Positions 9,073-17,666 of a stretch of 64,000 nucleotides of DNA are shown in pieces. The stretch's first letter is position 1. Every line of letters begins with the position of its first letter. This stretch comes from Streptomyces sp. NBC_00358 (GTDB lineage Bacteria; Actinomycetota; Actinomycetes; Streptomycetales; Streptomycetaceae): the NCBI RefSeq assembly GCF_036099295.1, contig NZ_CP107976.1, positions 6,696,001-6,760,000 of the forward strand, given 5' to 3'. Both the position numbers and the translations under genes were made by a program. The notes beneath the pieces were generated by a model. The model saw only the letters and a list, made by a program, of their open reading frames with translations. It was not told where the DNA came from and ran no database searches.

Positions 9073-10137
9073 ATGAGCGCTGTGAACCCCGCTGGAGGCG
9101 ACACCGCGGCGGGCCGTTCCTGGCCCGCGGTACTGAACGGCCTGCTCGAAGGCCGCGACCAGAGCGCTGACGACACGGCCTGGGCGATGGACCGGATCAT
9201 GCGCGGCGAGGCGACCGACGCCCAGATCGCCGGGTTCGTGGTGGCCCTGCGGGCCAAGGGCGAGACCGTCCAGGAGATCTCCGGACTCGTCCGGGCGATG
9301 TACGAGCACGCCAATGTCATCGAAGTGCCGGGACACACCGTCGACATCGTCGGAACGGGCGGCGACGGCGCGAAGACCGTCAACATCTCCACGATGTCCT
9401 CGATCGTGGTGGCCGGCACCGGCGCCAAGGTCGTCAAGCACGGCAACCGGGCCGCGTCCTCCGCGTCCGGCTCGTCGGACGTCCTGGAGAAGCTCGGCGT
9501 CAATCTCCAACTGACGGTGAAACGGGTCGCCGAGGTGGCCGAGGAGGCCGGGATCACCTTCTGCTTCGCGGTGAAGTTCCACCCGGCTCTTCGTCATGTG
9601 GCGGCGGCACGCGGCCAGTTGGGCATCCGGACGACCTTCAACGTGCTCGGGCCGCTGACGAACCCGGCGCGGGTGAAGGCCCAGGCGGTCGGTGTCGCCG
9701 ATCCCCGGATGGCGCCCATCGTGGCGGGCGTGTTCGCCGAGCGCGGCAACTCCTCGCTGGTCTTCCGCGGCGACGACGGTCTCGACGAGCTGACCACCAC
9801 CGGGGGCTCCCATGTCTGGGTGGTCCGCGACGGCAAGGTCACCGAGGAGCGCTTCGACCCGCGCGACGTCGGGCTCGGCATCGTCCCGGTGGAGGCCCTG
9901 CGCGGCGCCGACGCCTCGTACAACGCGGAGGTCGCCCGGCGCCTGCTGGACGGCGAGACCGGTCCCGTACGGGACGCGGTGCTGCTGAACTCGGCGGCGG
10001 CCCTGGTGGCTCTTTCGCCGACCGGGGCACCGCTCGCGGACCAGCTCCGCGACGGAATGGAGAAGGCGGCCGAGGCGATCGACTCCGGCGCCGCGAAGCG
10101 CACGCTCGACCGCTGGGTGGCCGCCAGCAACGCCTGA
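9073..10137 (+). CDS. trpD: Anthranilate phosphoribosyltransferase
   Basis: Transfers phosphoribose from PRPP to anthranilate, the second step of tryptophan synthesis. It has 354 residues. The PRPP loop GTGGDG, followed by KTVNIST and the KHGNRAASSASGSSD segment, defines the family. A ribosome site (AGGAG) precedes the ATG. It stands alone between two terminators, away from other trp genes; Streptomyces often have a second copy, so this may be the stand-alone paralogue. The anthranilate synthase at 38.1-40.1 kb in this window makes its substrate. Confidence 0.96.
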   Translation: MSAVNPAGGDTAAGRSWPAVLNGLLEGRDQSADDTAWAMDRIMRGEATDAQIAGFVVALRAKGETVQEISGLVRAMYEHANVIEVPGHTVDIVGTGGDGAKTVNISTMSSIVVAGTGAKVVKHGNRAASSASGSSDVLEKLGVNLQLTVKRVAEVAEEAGITFCFAVKFHPALRHVAAARGQLGIRTTFNVLGPLTNPARVKAQAVGVADPRMAPIVAGVFAERGNSSLVFRGDDGLDELTTTGGSHVWVVRDGKVTEERFDPRDVGLGIVPVEALRGADASYNAEVARRLLDGETGPVRDAVLLNSAAALVALSPTGAPLADQLRDGMEKAAEAIDSGAAKRTLDRWVAASNA

Positions 10138-10158
10138 TCCGCCGGTGGCACGGAGCGA

Positions 10159-10185
10159 GGCGCAGTCCAGAATCTGGACTGCGCC
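10159..10185 (+). terminator. Terminator of trpD
   Basis: A perfect 12-bp stem (10159-10170 with 10174-10185), a 3-nt loop and a short TTG tail, just after the trpD stop. It insulates trpD from the riboswitch transcript. Confidence 0.85.
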
Positions 10186-10222
10186 TTGCGCGTGGAAGAT
10201 CCTCTGGCAGGATGCTGTATCA

Positions 10223-10340
10223 GGTCATGAGTGACAGTCATCAGGCCCCGGCCGACTGTCCGGCAACCCTCCGTCCGTGGCGGGGTGCCCCGGGTGAAGA
10301 CCAGGTCGTAGGCAGCGAGGCCTACGGCAAGCGCGGACCC
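10223..10340 (+). ncRNA. SAM-IV riboswitch
   Basis: An S-adenosylmethionine-binding leader of the actinobacterial SAM-IV class. The 5' strand GGTCATGAGTG pairs with GACC at 10299-10302 to close the core. Inside are the conserved AGGCCCCGGC, CCGGCAACCCTCC and GGGGTGCCCCGGGTGAAGACC blocks. A 6-bp hairpin (10308-10313 with 10320-10325) and a downstream strand fit the extra stem and pseudoknot that distinguish SAM-IV. It precedes a class V aminotransferase, the usual partner in Streptomyces. The end position is approximate. High SAM should lower expression of the downstream gene. Confidence 0.88.
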
Positions 10341-10343
10341 CTC

Positions 10344-10378
10344 CCGCCCATCGGGCGGACGCAACCAGGGGTCCTGGT
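10344..10378 (+). promoter_or_regulatory. Two hairpins in the SAM-IV expression platform
   Basis: Directly 3' of the aptamer are a CCGCCC/GGGCGG hairpin (10344-10358) and an ACCAGG/CCTGGT hairpin (10364-10378). One of them probably switches with the aptamer to control transcription or access to the short reading frame that follows. Neither has a T-run. Confidence 0.4.
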
Positions 10379-10396
10379 CGTTCGAGGGAGCCTTCT

Positions 10397-10417
10397 GTGA
10401 GCAAGCGAATGCGATAG
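10397..10417 (+). CDS. Six-codon leader reading frame (MSKRMR)
   Basis: GTG AGC AAG CGA ATG CGA TAG, preceded at good spacing by CGAGGGAG (10383-10390). It lies between the SAM-IV aptamer and the aminotransferase, 109 nt before the main start. It is followed at once by a weak GGGCG/CGCCC hairpin that begins at its stop codon, and then by two TTTT runs. The good ribosome site suggests it is translated. Two Met codons in six and the SAM context suggest a leader peptide coupled to methionine or SAM supply, but this is inference. Confidence 0.45.
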   Translation: MSKRMR

Positions 10418-10526
10418 GGCGCCGAGCCCCGCCCCCGCACACCCTTTTCACCTTTTCCGCGCTGAGCGCTGCCCTCGGGCGGCCGGCTCGCGCGGTGATC
10501 CCGCCTGCCTCTCACAGGAGCTCGCC

Positions 10527-11903
10527 ATGTCTGTCTCCACCGTTGCCGCCGACCAGACCGTTTGTGCCCCTCTGGCCGTTCTGGGCCGGGATGTCACCGT
10601 CCCGCTCGTCACCGGCGGCGAGGTGACCTACGCGGCCCTCGACTACGCCGCCAGCGCGCCCGCCCTCCAGCGGGTGTGGGACGACGTGGCCGCGTACGCC
10701 CCGTACTACGGCAGCGTCCACCGGGGCGCCGGCTACCTCTCGCAGCTGTCCACCGACCTCTTCGAGAACGCCCGCAGGACCGTCGAGGAGTTCCTCGACT
10801 GCCGCGCCGACGACCAGGTGGTCTTCACCCGCTCCACCACCGACTCGCTCAACCTGCTCGCCGCCGCGCTCCCGGCCGACTGCCAGGTCTTCGTCTTCGA
10901 GACCGAGCACCACGCCTCGCTGCTGCCCTGGCGCGACGCCCGGGTGACGTACCTGAACGCCCCGCGCACCCCCGGCGAGGCCGTCGCCACCCTGGAGCGC
11001 GCCCTCGCCGCCCGCACTGTGTCCATTGAAGGGGGCTACGGACCGGCCCTGGTCTGCGTCACCGGCGCCTCGAACGTCACCGGGGAGCTGTGGCCGGTGC
11101 GGGAACTGGCCGCCGCCGCGCACGCCCACGGCGCCCGGATCGTCCTCGACGCCGCGCAGCTCGCCCCGCACCACCCGGTGTCGGTCCAGGACCTCGACGT
11201 CGACTGGGTCGCCTTCTCCGGGCACAAGCTGTACGCGCCCTTCGGCTCCGGTGTCCTCGCGGGCCGCTCCGACTGGCTGCTCGCCGCCGAGCCCTACCTC
11301 GCGGGCGGCGGCGCCAGCCGCAAGGTCACCCGGCGTACGGACGGCGGCGTGGACGTGGAGTGGCACGACAGCGCCGCCCGGCACGAGGCCGGTTCGCCGA
11401 ACGTCATCGGCGCCTACTCGATCGCGTCGGCCTGCAAGGCGCTCACCGAGGAGGGCTTCGACAACCTTCTCGCCCGCGAGCAGCACCTGATCCGTACCGT
11501 CCGCGCGGGCCTCGCCGAGGTCCCCGAGGTCCGGGTCCTCTCGCTCTTCGGTGACGACGCCCCGCGGGTCGGCGTCATCTCCTTCGTCGTCGAGGGCTGG
11601 AACAGCTCGCACTTCGCGGCCGCGCTCTCCGCCGAGTACGGCATCGGTGTCCGCGACGGCCTCTTCTGCGCCCACCCGCTGGTCCGCACGCTGCTCGGCA
11701 GCGACCCGGGGACCCAGGGGGAGTGCGGCGCCCCCGAGGCGGCCCCCGGCGAGAAGTCCCTCAACGCCATCCGCGTCAGCTTCGGGGCCGGTACCCCCGA
11801 CGAGCACGTCGAGCGGTTCGTCCGCGCGGTGCGCGAGCTCGTCAGGGACGGTGCGCGCTGGCAGTACCGCACCGAGGGCGGCCGCTGCGTCCCGGCGGTC
11901 TGA
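10527..11903 (+). CDS. Class V PLP-dependent aminotransferase / cysteine desulfurase-like protein
   Basis: A 458-residue fold-type I PLP enzyme related to SufS/NifS. The FSGHKLYAPFGSG motif holds the Schiff-base Lys234, and SGHK is the family signature. HH and TRSTTDSLN segments fit cofactor binding. The active-site Cys loop of true desulfurases is not obvious, so the substrate is uncertain: a sulfur amino acid is likely, given the SAM-IV riboswitch upstream. The ATG follows CAGGAG. It is the only gene of its unit. Confidence 0.85.
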   Translation: MSVSTVAADQTVCAPLAVLGRDVTVPLVTGGEVTYAALDYAASAPALQRVWDDVAAYAPYYGSVHRGAGYLSQLSTDLFENARRTVEEFLDCRADDQVVFTRSTTDSLNLLAAALPADCQVFVFETEHHASLLPWRDARVTYLNAPRTPGEAVATLERALAARTVSIEGGYGPALVCVTGASNVTGELWPVRELAAAAHAHGARIVLDAAQLAPHHPVSVQDLDVDWVAFSGHKLYAPFGSGVLAGRSDWLLAAEPYLAGGGASRKVTRRTDGGVDVEWHDSAARHEAGSPNVIGAYSIASACKALTEEGFDNLLAREQHLIRTVRAGLAEVPEVRVLSLFGDDAPRVGVISFVVEGWNSSHFAAALSAEYGIGVRDGLFCAHPLVRTLLGSDPGTQGECGAPEAAPGEKSLNAIRVSFGAGTPDEHVERFVRAVRELVRDGARWQYRTEGGRCVPAV

Positions 11904-11969
11904 CGCCCTCGGGACGTTCGCCCGCAGGGGGTTGTCAGGAGGCGGTGCCGGGAGGCGGTGTTCCGTCGG

Positions 11970-12251
11970 TCAGGAGTCGAGACCGATCGCGAACGCCGCC
12001 TCCAGGTCGTGCTGGGAGTACGTACGGAACGCCACGTGCGTGTCCGTCGCCTCGACGCCCGGGATCTTGCTGATCTTGCCGGGAATGACGTCCGCGAGGT
12101 CGTCGTGGGCCTTGACCCGGACCATGGCGATCAGGTCGTAGGTGCCGGTGACGGAGAAGACCTCGCTGACGCTCTCCAGCGACGCGATCGACTCGGCGAT
12201 CTCGGGGATCCGGTCCACGCTGGTCTTGATGAGGACGATCGCGGTGATCAC
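11970..12251 (-). CDS. Stand-alone Lrp/AsnC ligand-binding domain protein
   Basis: A 93-residue protein consisting only of the RAM (ACT-like) effector-binding domain of Lrp/AsnC regulators, with the VTGTYDLIAMVR core. No helix-turn-helix is present. Such one-domain proteins form octameric amino-acid-binding rings and may modulate full-length Lrp proteins or enzymes. GTG start with a GGGAGAG ribosome site. It is read away from the rhomboid gene's end and could be cotranscribed with it only after a 42-nt gap. Confidence 0.88.
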   Translation of the reverse strand: MITAIVLIKTSVDRIPEIAESIASLESVSEVFSVTGTYDLIAMVRVKAHDDLADVIPGKISKIPGVEATDTHVAFRTYSQHDLEAAFAIGLDS

Positions 12252-12293
12252 GGCTGGTTCTCTCCCTAGGGGGCCACTGCTGGGGATCTCACC

Positions 12294-13061
12294 CTACTCG
12301 CGGTCCACCCGGCCCGGCTGATCCACCGGGGGCCCCGGCAGCACCCCCGGAGCGGGCACGGCGGCCGTACGGCGGCGGAACCGCGCCCAGGCGTACACGA
12401 ATCCCAGGGAGAAGCCCACGAGGTGGGCCAGATAGGCGACCCCCGGTCCCGAGGCGCTGCGGCCCGCCGCCAGCCATTGCAGGGTGAACCAGAACGGCAG
12501 CACCACCCAGGCCGGGAAGCGCAGCGGCAGGAAGAACAGGAACGGGAAGAGACTGGTCACCCGCGCCTTGGGGAACAGGTACAGAAACGCGCCGAGCACC
12601 GCGGAGATGGCCCCGGAGGCCCCGACCAGGGACTGCTGCGAGGTGGCGTTGGCGGCGGCGTAGCCGAGCAGGGCCAGGTACCCGCAGCCCAGGTAGAAGA
12701 GGGCGAACTCCAGGTGACCCATGCGTTCCTCGGCCATCAGCCCGAAGACGTAGAAGAAGAGCATGTTGCCCAGGAGGTGGAGCCAGCTGCCGTGGATGAA
12801 CAGGGCGGTGGCCGGGGTGAGCGCCTCGTGCGGGGCCCCTCCGAACAGCTCGGCCGGCACCACGCCCCAGCGGCGGAAGTACGCCCGCTGGGCGGCCAGC
12901 AGTTCGTCCCCGGTGCCGTACGCGGGATCGAGGCCCGACGCGGGACCGATCACGAAGACCAGACAGCACAGGACGATCAGCCCGTACGTCACCGGCGCCG
13001 ACTGCCCCCGCAGCGCCCTGCCGGCCGCCGTACTCCAATTGCCGATCATGTTGCAGAGCAT
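12294..13061 (-). CDS. Rhomboid-family intramembrane serine protease
   Basis: A 255-residue protein with six or seven predicted membrane helices. The catalytic dyad is visible: Ser149 in GASGA and His213 in AHLVGF. The HGSWLHLLGNM motif before it is also characteristic. It cleaves membrane-protein substrates within the bilayer; substrates are unknown. The C-terminal 35 residues are a Pro/Arg-rich cytoplasmic tail. An ATG four codons downstream (13049) is an alternative start. Confidence 0.92.
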   Translation of the reverse strand: MLCNMIGNWSTAAGRALRGQSAPVTYGLIVLCCLVFVIGPASGLDPAYGTGDELLAAQRAYFRRWGVVPAELFGGAPHEALTPATALFIHGSWLHLLGNMLFFYVFGLMAEERMGHLEFALFYLGCGYLALLGYAAANATSQQSLVGASGAISAVLGAFLYLFPKARVTSLFPFLFFLPLRFPAWVVLPFWFTLQWLAAGRSASGPGVAYLAHLVGFSLGFVYAWARFRRRTAAVPAPGVLPGPPVDQPGRVDRE

Positions 13062-13202
13062 GACGTAACCGGACCGATGCGTACGGACCGCCTCGCCGCC
13101 GTGGGCAGCCGAGCGTCGAGTACCCGCCAGGCCGTAGGGTTACGAGCCACATGCACCGGGAGACCGGCGCCGGACGGACACTAGAAGGAAAGCGACTGCC
13201 CT

Positions 13203-13442
13203 ATGACGGTTCCCCTGCCCGACGCCAAGACCCGCTGGCGCTGCGCCCTCTGCGGCAACCTCACGCGTTTCGACGTGACCCGCTCTTCGAAGGTCGTCGA
13301 GTACGTACATCTCGACCTGGCCGGTGAGCCGAAGATCGAGGAGCGCGAGGTGGTCAGTGAGACCATCGAGTCGGTGCGGTGCCGCTGGTGCAACGCGGTG
13401 GATCAGGTCGAACTCGTGGACAGGCCGGGCGCCGGCTCCTGA
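13203..13442 (+). CDS. Small zinc-ribbon-like protein
   Basis: A 79-residue hydrophilic protein with two CxxC knuckles, CALC (Cys14, Cys17) and CRWC (Cys60, Cys63), the spacing of a zinc ribbon. A GAAGGAAAG ribosome site precedes the ATG. It lies 35 nt before the NYN-domain gene and on the same strand, so the two are probably cotranscribed. This suggests a nucleic-acid-related role, though no function is known to me. Confidence 0.8.
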   Translation: MTVPLPDAKTRWRCALCGNLTRFDVTRSSKVVEYVHLDLAGEPKIEEREVVSETIESVRCRWCNAVDQVELVDRPGAGS

Positions 13443-13477
13443 CGGAGCGGGCCCCACACGGATAGTTGGGGTGACGG

Positions 13478-14827
13478 ATGGTGGAGACCACGGGCGGGGA
13501 GCCGGACGACGGCACCGCCGAGGTGCTCGACCGTCCGCTGCCCGACGGCGTGCGCCGACGCGTCGTGCAGATCGTCTCGGACGGTTTCGGCGGGCTGACC
13601 ATGACCGAACTCCCGGTCCAGTTGCGGCAGTACGCCCGATTCGCCCCGAACCGGCGGGCCAAGTTCGCCGGTAACGCCATGGCCGCGGCGCTGGAGACGG
13701 ACCCGCTGTTCCGGCAGCGCATCGCCGAGAAGCTGAGAGAGGCCCAGGCGGAGCTCATCGGCGCCCTGGACTCGGGCGCGCCGCCGCCGGCCGCGGATCC
13801 GCTGGACGTGGCGGCCGCGGCCTATGTGCTGCGCCCCGCGGGCTGGGTGAAGCTGGTGACCGCCGCAGGCGAGGAAGCCCTGCGGGCGGACGCCGAGCGC
13901 GCCGGCGAGGAGAGCCGCGCCGAGCTGGAGCGGCTGCGCACGGAACTCGCGGAGGCCCGCGGGCAGACGAGGGCCGAGACCGAACGGCTGCGCGCGGAAC
14001 TGGAGTCGGCCAGGAAGGAAGCGGAATCGCTTCACCGCAAGCTGCGCAGCGCCCTCAGTGACGTCAAGCGGGGCGAGGCCGCCCTGCGCAAGCTCCAGAC
14101 GGAGACGGACGCGACGAAGACGGAGGGCCAGGCCCAGGTGTCCGTCGCCGAGAGCGAGACCCGGCGGCTCAAGGCGCGGCTCGCGGAGGCCGAGGCCGCC
14201 CTGGAGGCCACCCGCAAGGCGGCCCGCGAGGGGCGCAGCGTCGAGGACATGCGGGTGCGGCTGCTGCTCGACACCGTGCTGGACGCGGCCCAGGGCCTGC
14301 GCCGGGAACTGGCGCTGCCCCCTGTCTCCGTCCGCCCCGCCGAGACCGTGGAGGCGGTCGAGCCGGGACGGATGACCCCCAAGGACATCGCCACCCGGGC
14401 GCTGTCCGAGAACGACCCGGCGATCCTGGACCAGTTGCTCGCGCTGCCCCAGGCGCATCTGGTCGTCGACGGCTACAACGTCACCAAGACCGGCTATCCC
14501 CAGATGCCGCTGGAGAAGCAGCGGCTGCGGCTGCTCGGGCAGCTCTCGCAGTTGGCCGCGCAGACCGGCGCCGAGGTCACCTGCGTCTTCGACGGGGCCG
14601 AGCTGGCCGCGCCGGTGCTGCTGGCGCCGCCGCGCGGGGTACGGGTGCTGTTCTCCAAGCCCGGTGTCACGGCGGACGAGCTGATCCGTCAGCTGGTGCG
14701 TGCCGAGCCGCCCGGCCGGCCGGTCATCGTCGTCTCGACCGACCGTGAGGTGGCCGACGGCATCGCCAAGGCGGGCGCCCGGCCGGTGGCGTCGGTGGTG
14801 CTCCTCAAGCGCTTCTCGCGCGGCTGA
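13478..14827 (+). CDS. NYN (PIN-like) domain nuclease-like protein with a long coiled coil
   Basis: A 449-residue protein. Residues 1-110 are a conserved helical region; residues 130-250 form a Glu/Arg/Ala-rich coiled coil with heptad-like ELERLRTEL repeats; residues 325-449 are a YacP-type NYN domain. Acidic residues typical of the metal-dependent PIN/NYN site are present: Asp331 in VVDGYNV, Asp372 in VFDGAE and Asp422 in STDREVADG. Homologues of YacP are RNases (Rae1). The N-terminal coiled coil may dimerise it or tether it to ribosomes. GTG or ATG at 13478. Confidence 0.88.
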   Translation: MVETTGGEPDDGTAEVLDRPLPDGVRRRVVQIVSDGFGGLTMTELPVQLRQYARFAPNRRAKFAGNAMAAALETDPLFRQRIAEKLREAQAELIGALDSGAPPPAADPLDVAAAAYVLRPAGWVKLVTAAGEEALRADAERAGEESRAELERLRTELAEARGQTRAETERLRAELESARKEAESLHRKLRSALSDVKRGEAALRKLQTETDATKTEGQAQVSVAESETRRLKARLAEAEAALEATRKAAREGRSVEDMRVRLLLDTVLDAAQGLRRELALPPVSVRPAETVEAVEPGRMTPKDIATRALSENDPAILDQLLALPQAHLVVDGYNVTKTGYPQMPLEKQRLRLLGQLSQLAAQTGAEVTCVFDGAELAAPVLLAPPRGVRVLFSKPGVTADELIRQLVRAEPPGRPVIVVSTDREVADGIAKAGARPVASVVLLKRFSRG

Positions 14828-15292
14828 CCGATCCTTTTCGTTCTGTTCTTCGCTTGTGTTCCTTTCGCGCGCTTCCTTCCGCGCGTTTCCTCACGTTCGT
14901 CCGCTTCCGTGACGCTTCCCGTCGCGCTCTCGCCGCGCTCTCGGGATGTCATCTCCCGTTCCCGGCCTCGGGTTTCGTGCGCGCGGCGATCCGGGCGCTA
15001 AGTCGCATGAGCAACCTACGCACCATGCGTAACCTCTGGGCTGGATGACCGTATTCGTCGCATCTTCACGCGACGTAGTGTCAAGCGCACATCACTGCAG
15101 GTGAGTTGATTGCAAAGAATGCGCTCGGTGACAAAGAATTTTCAGGTTTGGATTTGAACTGATCACAAGAAGGTCACTAGGGTCATGCCTCGAACCTCCA
15201 ACTAGGGTGATCACTCATGAGGAGTGACGGTGGAGGGGCACCGCCCGTCGGCGTTCTCGGCAGGCGGCTGGAGGAAGAAGGAGCTCGCCTTC
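14828..15292 (+). promoter_or_regulatory. Long T/C-rich upstream region of the first NlpC/P60 gene
   Basis: A 465-nt gap without a credible gene. The first 120 nt are unusually pyrimidine-rich (CTTTTCGTTCTGTTC and similar). A perfect hairpin TACGCA/TGCGTA lies at 15017-15031, and GTCGC/GCGAC follows at about 15056. Several GTGAC/GTCAC elements occur between 15129 and 15212. They resemble half-sites of response regulators such as MtrA, but the match is weak. A GTG at 15224 lacks a properly spaced ribosome site, so I treat 15224-15292 as leader. Confidence 0.4.
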
Positions 15293-16327
15293 GTGGCGTC
15301 CCACCGTCGACCCAAGCAGCCGAGCCGCACCCGTGTGACCGTGCTCACCACCGTCGCTGCCGCTGCCGTTGCTCTCAGTGCCAACGCCGCGAACGCCGCG
15401 CCGTCCGAGAAGCCGAACAAGGACGAGGTCAAGTCCAAGGTCGACAAGCTGTACCAGGAGGCCGAGCAGGCCACTGAGAAGCTCGACGGCGCCAAGGAGA
15501 AGCAGCAGAAGCTGCAGAAGCAGATCAGCGCTCTCCAGGACAACGTCGCCCGTGGCCAGCAGGAGCTCAACGACCTGCGTGACGGTCTCGGTTCGATGGC
15601 CAGTGCCCAGTACCGCACCGGCGGCATCGACCCCTCCGTGGCACTCTTCCTCTCCTCGAACCCGGACGACTTCCTGGACAAGGCGTCGGCGATGGACCAG
15701 CTGACCGCTCAGCAGGTCGAGTCGCTCAAGAAGGTCCAGGAGAAGCAGCGTTCGCTCGCCCAGCAGCGTGCCGAGGCCTCCGCGAAGCTCCAGGACCTCG
15801 CCGACACCCGGACCGAGCTCGCCAGCAAGAAGAAGGAAGTCCAGAACAAGCTGGGCTCCGCGCAGAAGCTCCTGAACTCGCTGACGGCGCAGGAGAAGGC
15901 GGCACTGGCGTCCAAGGAGCAGGAGCGGGCGACCCGCGCCAGCGAGCGCGTCGACCTCGGCACCACCAAGGCCGCCTCGGGCCGGGCCGGCGCCGCGTTC
16001 GCCGCGGCCCAGAGCGTGATCGGCTCGCCGTACGTCTACGGCGCCTCCGGTCCCAGCTCCTTCGACTGCTCGGGCCTCACCTCCTGGGCGTACGCCCAGG
16101 CCGGCGTCTCCATACCGCGCACCTCGGAGGCCCAGGCCAACGCGGGCACCCGCATCTACTCGCAGAGCGACCTGCAGGTCGGCGACCTGGTCATCTTCTA
16201 CGGCGACCAGCACCACGTCGGCCTCTACGCGGGCGGCGGCCAGGTGCTGCACGCCCCGCACACCGGCGCGGTCGTCCGCTACGAGGCGATCGCCAACATG
16301 CCCTTCCAGTTCGGCGTCCGTATCTGA
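15293..16327 (+). CDS. Secreted NlpC/P60 endopeptidase with N-terminal coiled coil (RipA-like)
   Basis: A peptidoglycan hydrolase cutting between D-Glu and DAP. From the GTG at 15293 it has 344 residues: signal peptide with cleavage near ANAA, a Lys/Gln/Glu-rich coiled coil (about residues 30-210), then the NlpC/P60 domain with Cys259 (FDCSG), His308 (HHVGLY) and His320. This start has a strong GGAGGAAGAAGGAG ribosome site 9 nt upstream. The coiled coil probably autoinhibits the enzyme or binds a divisome partner. It is paralogous to the next gene. Confidence 0.94.
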   Translation: MASHRRPKQPSRTRVTVLTTVAAAAVALSANAANAAPSEKPNKDEVKSKVDKLYQEAEQATEKLDGAKEKQQKLQKQISALQDNVARGQQELNDLRDGLGSMASAQYRTGGIDPSVALFLSSNPDDFLDKASAMDQLTAQQVESLKKVQEKQRSLAQQRAEASAKLQDLADTRTELASKKKEVQNKLGSAQKLLNSLTAQEKAALASKEQERATRASERVDLGTTKAASGRAGAAFAAAQSVIGSPYVYGASGPSSFDCSGLTSWAYAQAGVSIPRTSEAQANAGTRIYSQSDLQVGDLVIFYGDQHHVGLYAGGGQVLHAPHTGAVVRYEAIANMPFQFGVRI

Positions 16328-16566
16328 TCCGTACGGGCGGTCGGATCGGACGTCCGCCGCCCGCAGGGACCTCCTGCCGCTCCGCCCAAACGGGCGAATT
16401 GCGACAACTCCCGCTGACCCCACGCCCCGTCGGTGACCTGCGTCTCCGGCGGGGCGTCACTTTGTGTGCCCGCGCGTGCCTTTGGCCGACGCGTAGTCGC
16501 CCGGCTACTGTCTGGCGCGATCCCCCGACGGCGGGGGACCGTCAGCGGAAGGGAGAGCGGCTACCC

Positions 16567-17589
16567 GTGGGGTTCCATCGCCGCATTGCACCGACCGGCT
16601 TCGACCGGGGCGCCGGCGCCTTCGGCGTCGCCGCCTGCGTGATGTCCGCGGCGGCCGTCGCGATCGGCGCCCTGCCCGCCTCCGCGGCGCCGCAGGACGA
16701 CACCCGGGCCGAGGTGGACCGCCTCTACACCCAGGCGGAGAAGGCCACCGAGGCGTACAACGAGGCCGACGAGCGCGGCGACGCGCTGCGCGAGCAGATC
16801 GGCACGGTCCAGGACGAGATCGCCCGGCAGCAGGAGCGCGTCAACACCATGCGGGACGCGCTGGGTTCGCTCGCCGGGGCGCAGTACCGCTCCGGCGGTC
16901 TCGACCCCTCCCTTGCGCTGCTGTTCTCCGACAGCCCGGACGACTACCTCGACAAGGCCTCCGAGCTGGACCGGATCAGCGCCCGGCAGGCCGGTGAACT
17001 CAAGGACCTCCAGTTCGCCCTGCGCGGTCTCTCGCAGGAGCGCGCGCTGGCCGACGGGAAACTCGCCGAACTGGAGCGCAGCCGCACGGCCGTCGCCCGG
17101 AACAAGCGGGTCATCGAGGGCAAACTCGCCAAGGCGCGGCAGCTTCTCCACTCGATGCCGTACGCCGACCGTGCCGCCTTCGACCGGGCCTCGCGCTCGA
17201 CCCGCGCCGACCTGCCCGGCCTCGGTGACGCCGTCGCGTCCTCGTCGCGCGCGGCCATCGCCGTCGCCGCGGCCCGTTCGGCACTCGGCCGGCCCTATGT
17301 GTGGGGCGCCAACGGGCCGGGCGGATTCGACTGCTCGGGCCTCATGCAGTGGTCGTACGCGCACGCCGGGGTCGGTCTGCCGCGCACCTCGCAGGCCCAG
17401 CGGTACGCGGGACACCAGGTGCCGCTCTCCCAGGCGCGGCCCGGTGACCTGGTCACCTATCGGTCCGACGCCAGCCACGTCGGGATGTACGTGGGCAACG
17501 GCCAGGTGATCCACGCGCCCTACCCGGGTGCCCCGGTGCGCTACGACCCGGTCGGGATGATGCCGATCTCGTCCGTCACCCGGGTCTGA
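16567..17589 (+). CDS. Second secreted NlpC/P60 endopeptidase, paralogue of the preceding gene
   Basis: A 340-residue protein with the same plan: signal peptide (cleavage near ASAA), a coiled coil with the same YRSGGLDPSLALLFSDSPDDYLD segment as its neighbour, and a C-terminal NlpC/P60 domain with FDCSG, SHVGMY and IHAP motifs. GTG at 16567 is chosen because GGAAGGGAGAG lies about 9 nt upstream. The 239-nt gap suggests its own promoter. The pair looks like a tandem duplication of a cell-separation or spore-wall hydrolase. Confidence 0.93.
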   Translation: MGFHRRIAPTGFDRGAGAFGVAACVMSAAAVAIGALPASAAPQDDTRAEVDRLYTQAEKATEAYNEADERGDALREQIGTVQDEIARQQERVNTMRDALGSLAGAQYRSGGLDPSLALLFSDSPDDYLDKASELDRISARQAGELKDLQFALRGLSQERALADGKLAELERSRTAVARNKRVIEGKLAKARQLLHSMPYADRAAFDRASRSTRADLPGLGDAVASSSRAAIAVAAARSALGRPYVWGANGPGGFDCSGLMQWSYAHAGVGLPRTSQAQRYAGHQVPLSQARPGDLVTYRSDASHVGMYVGNGQVIHAPYPGAPVRYDPVGMMPISSVTRV

Positions 17590-17666
17590 CGGGGCGCGCG
17601 GGGGCGCCCGGTCGGCTCCGGTCGCGCGGTCCGGCGAGCGGGCGCGGGCACCGTACGATCGGGAGG

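Noticed and set aside
10212..10400. 62-codon frame across the SAM-IV riboswitch
   Set aside because: Fully explained by the structured RNA; no homology or ribosome site.
15050..15292. ydaO (c-di-AMP) riboswitch before the NlpC/P60 gene
   Set aside because: Such riboswitches often control cell-wall hydrolases in Streptomyces, but I could not find the conserved core blocks here.
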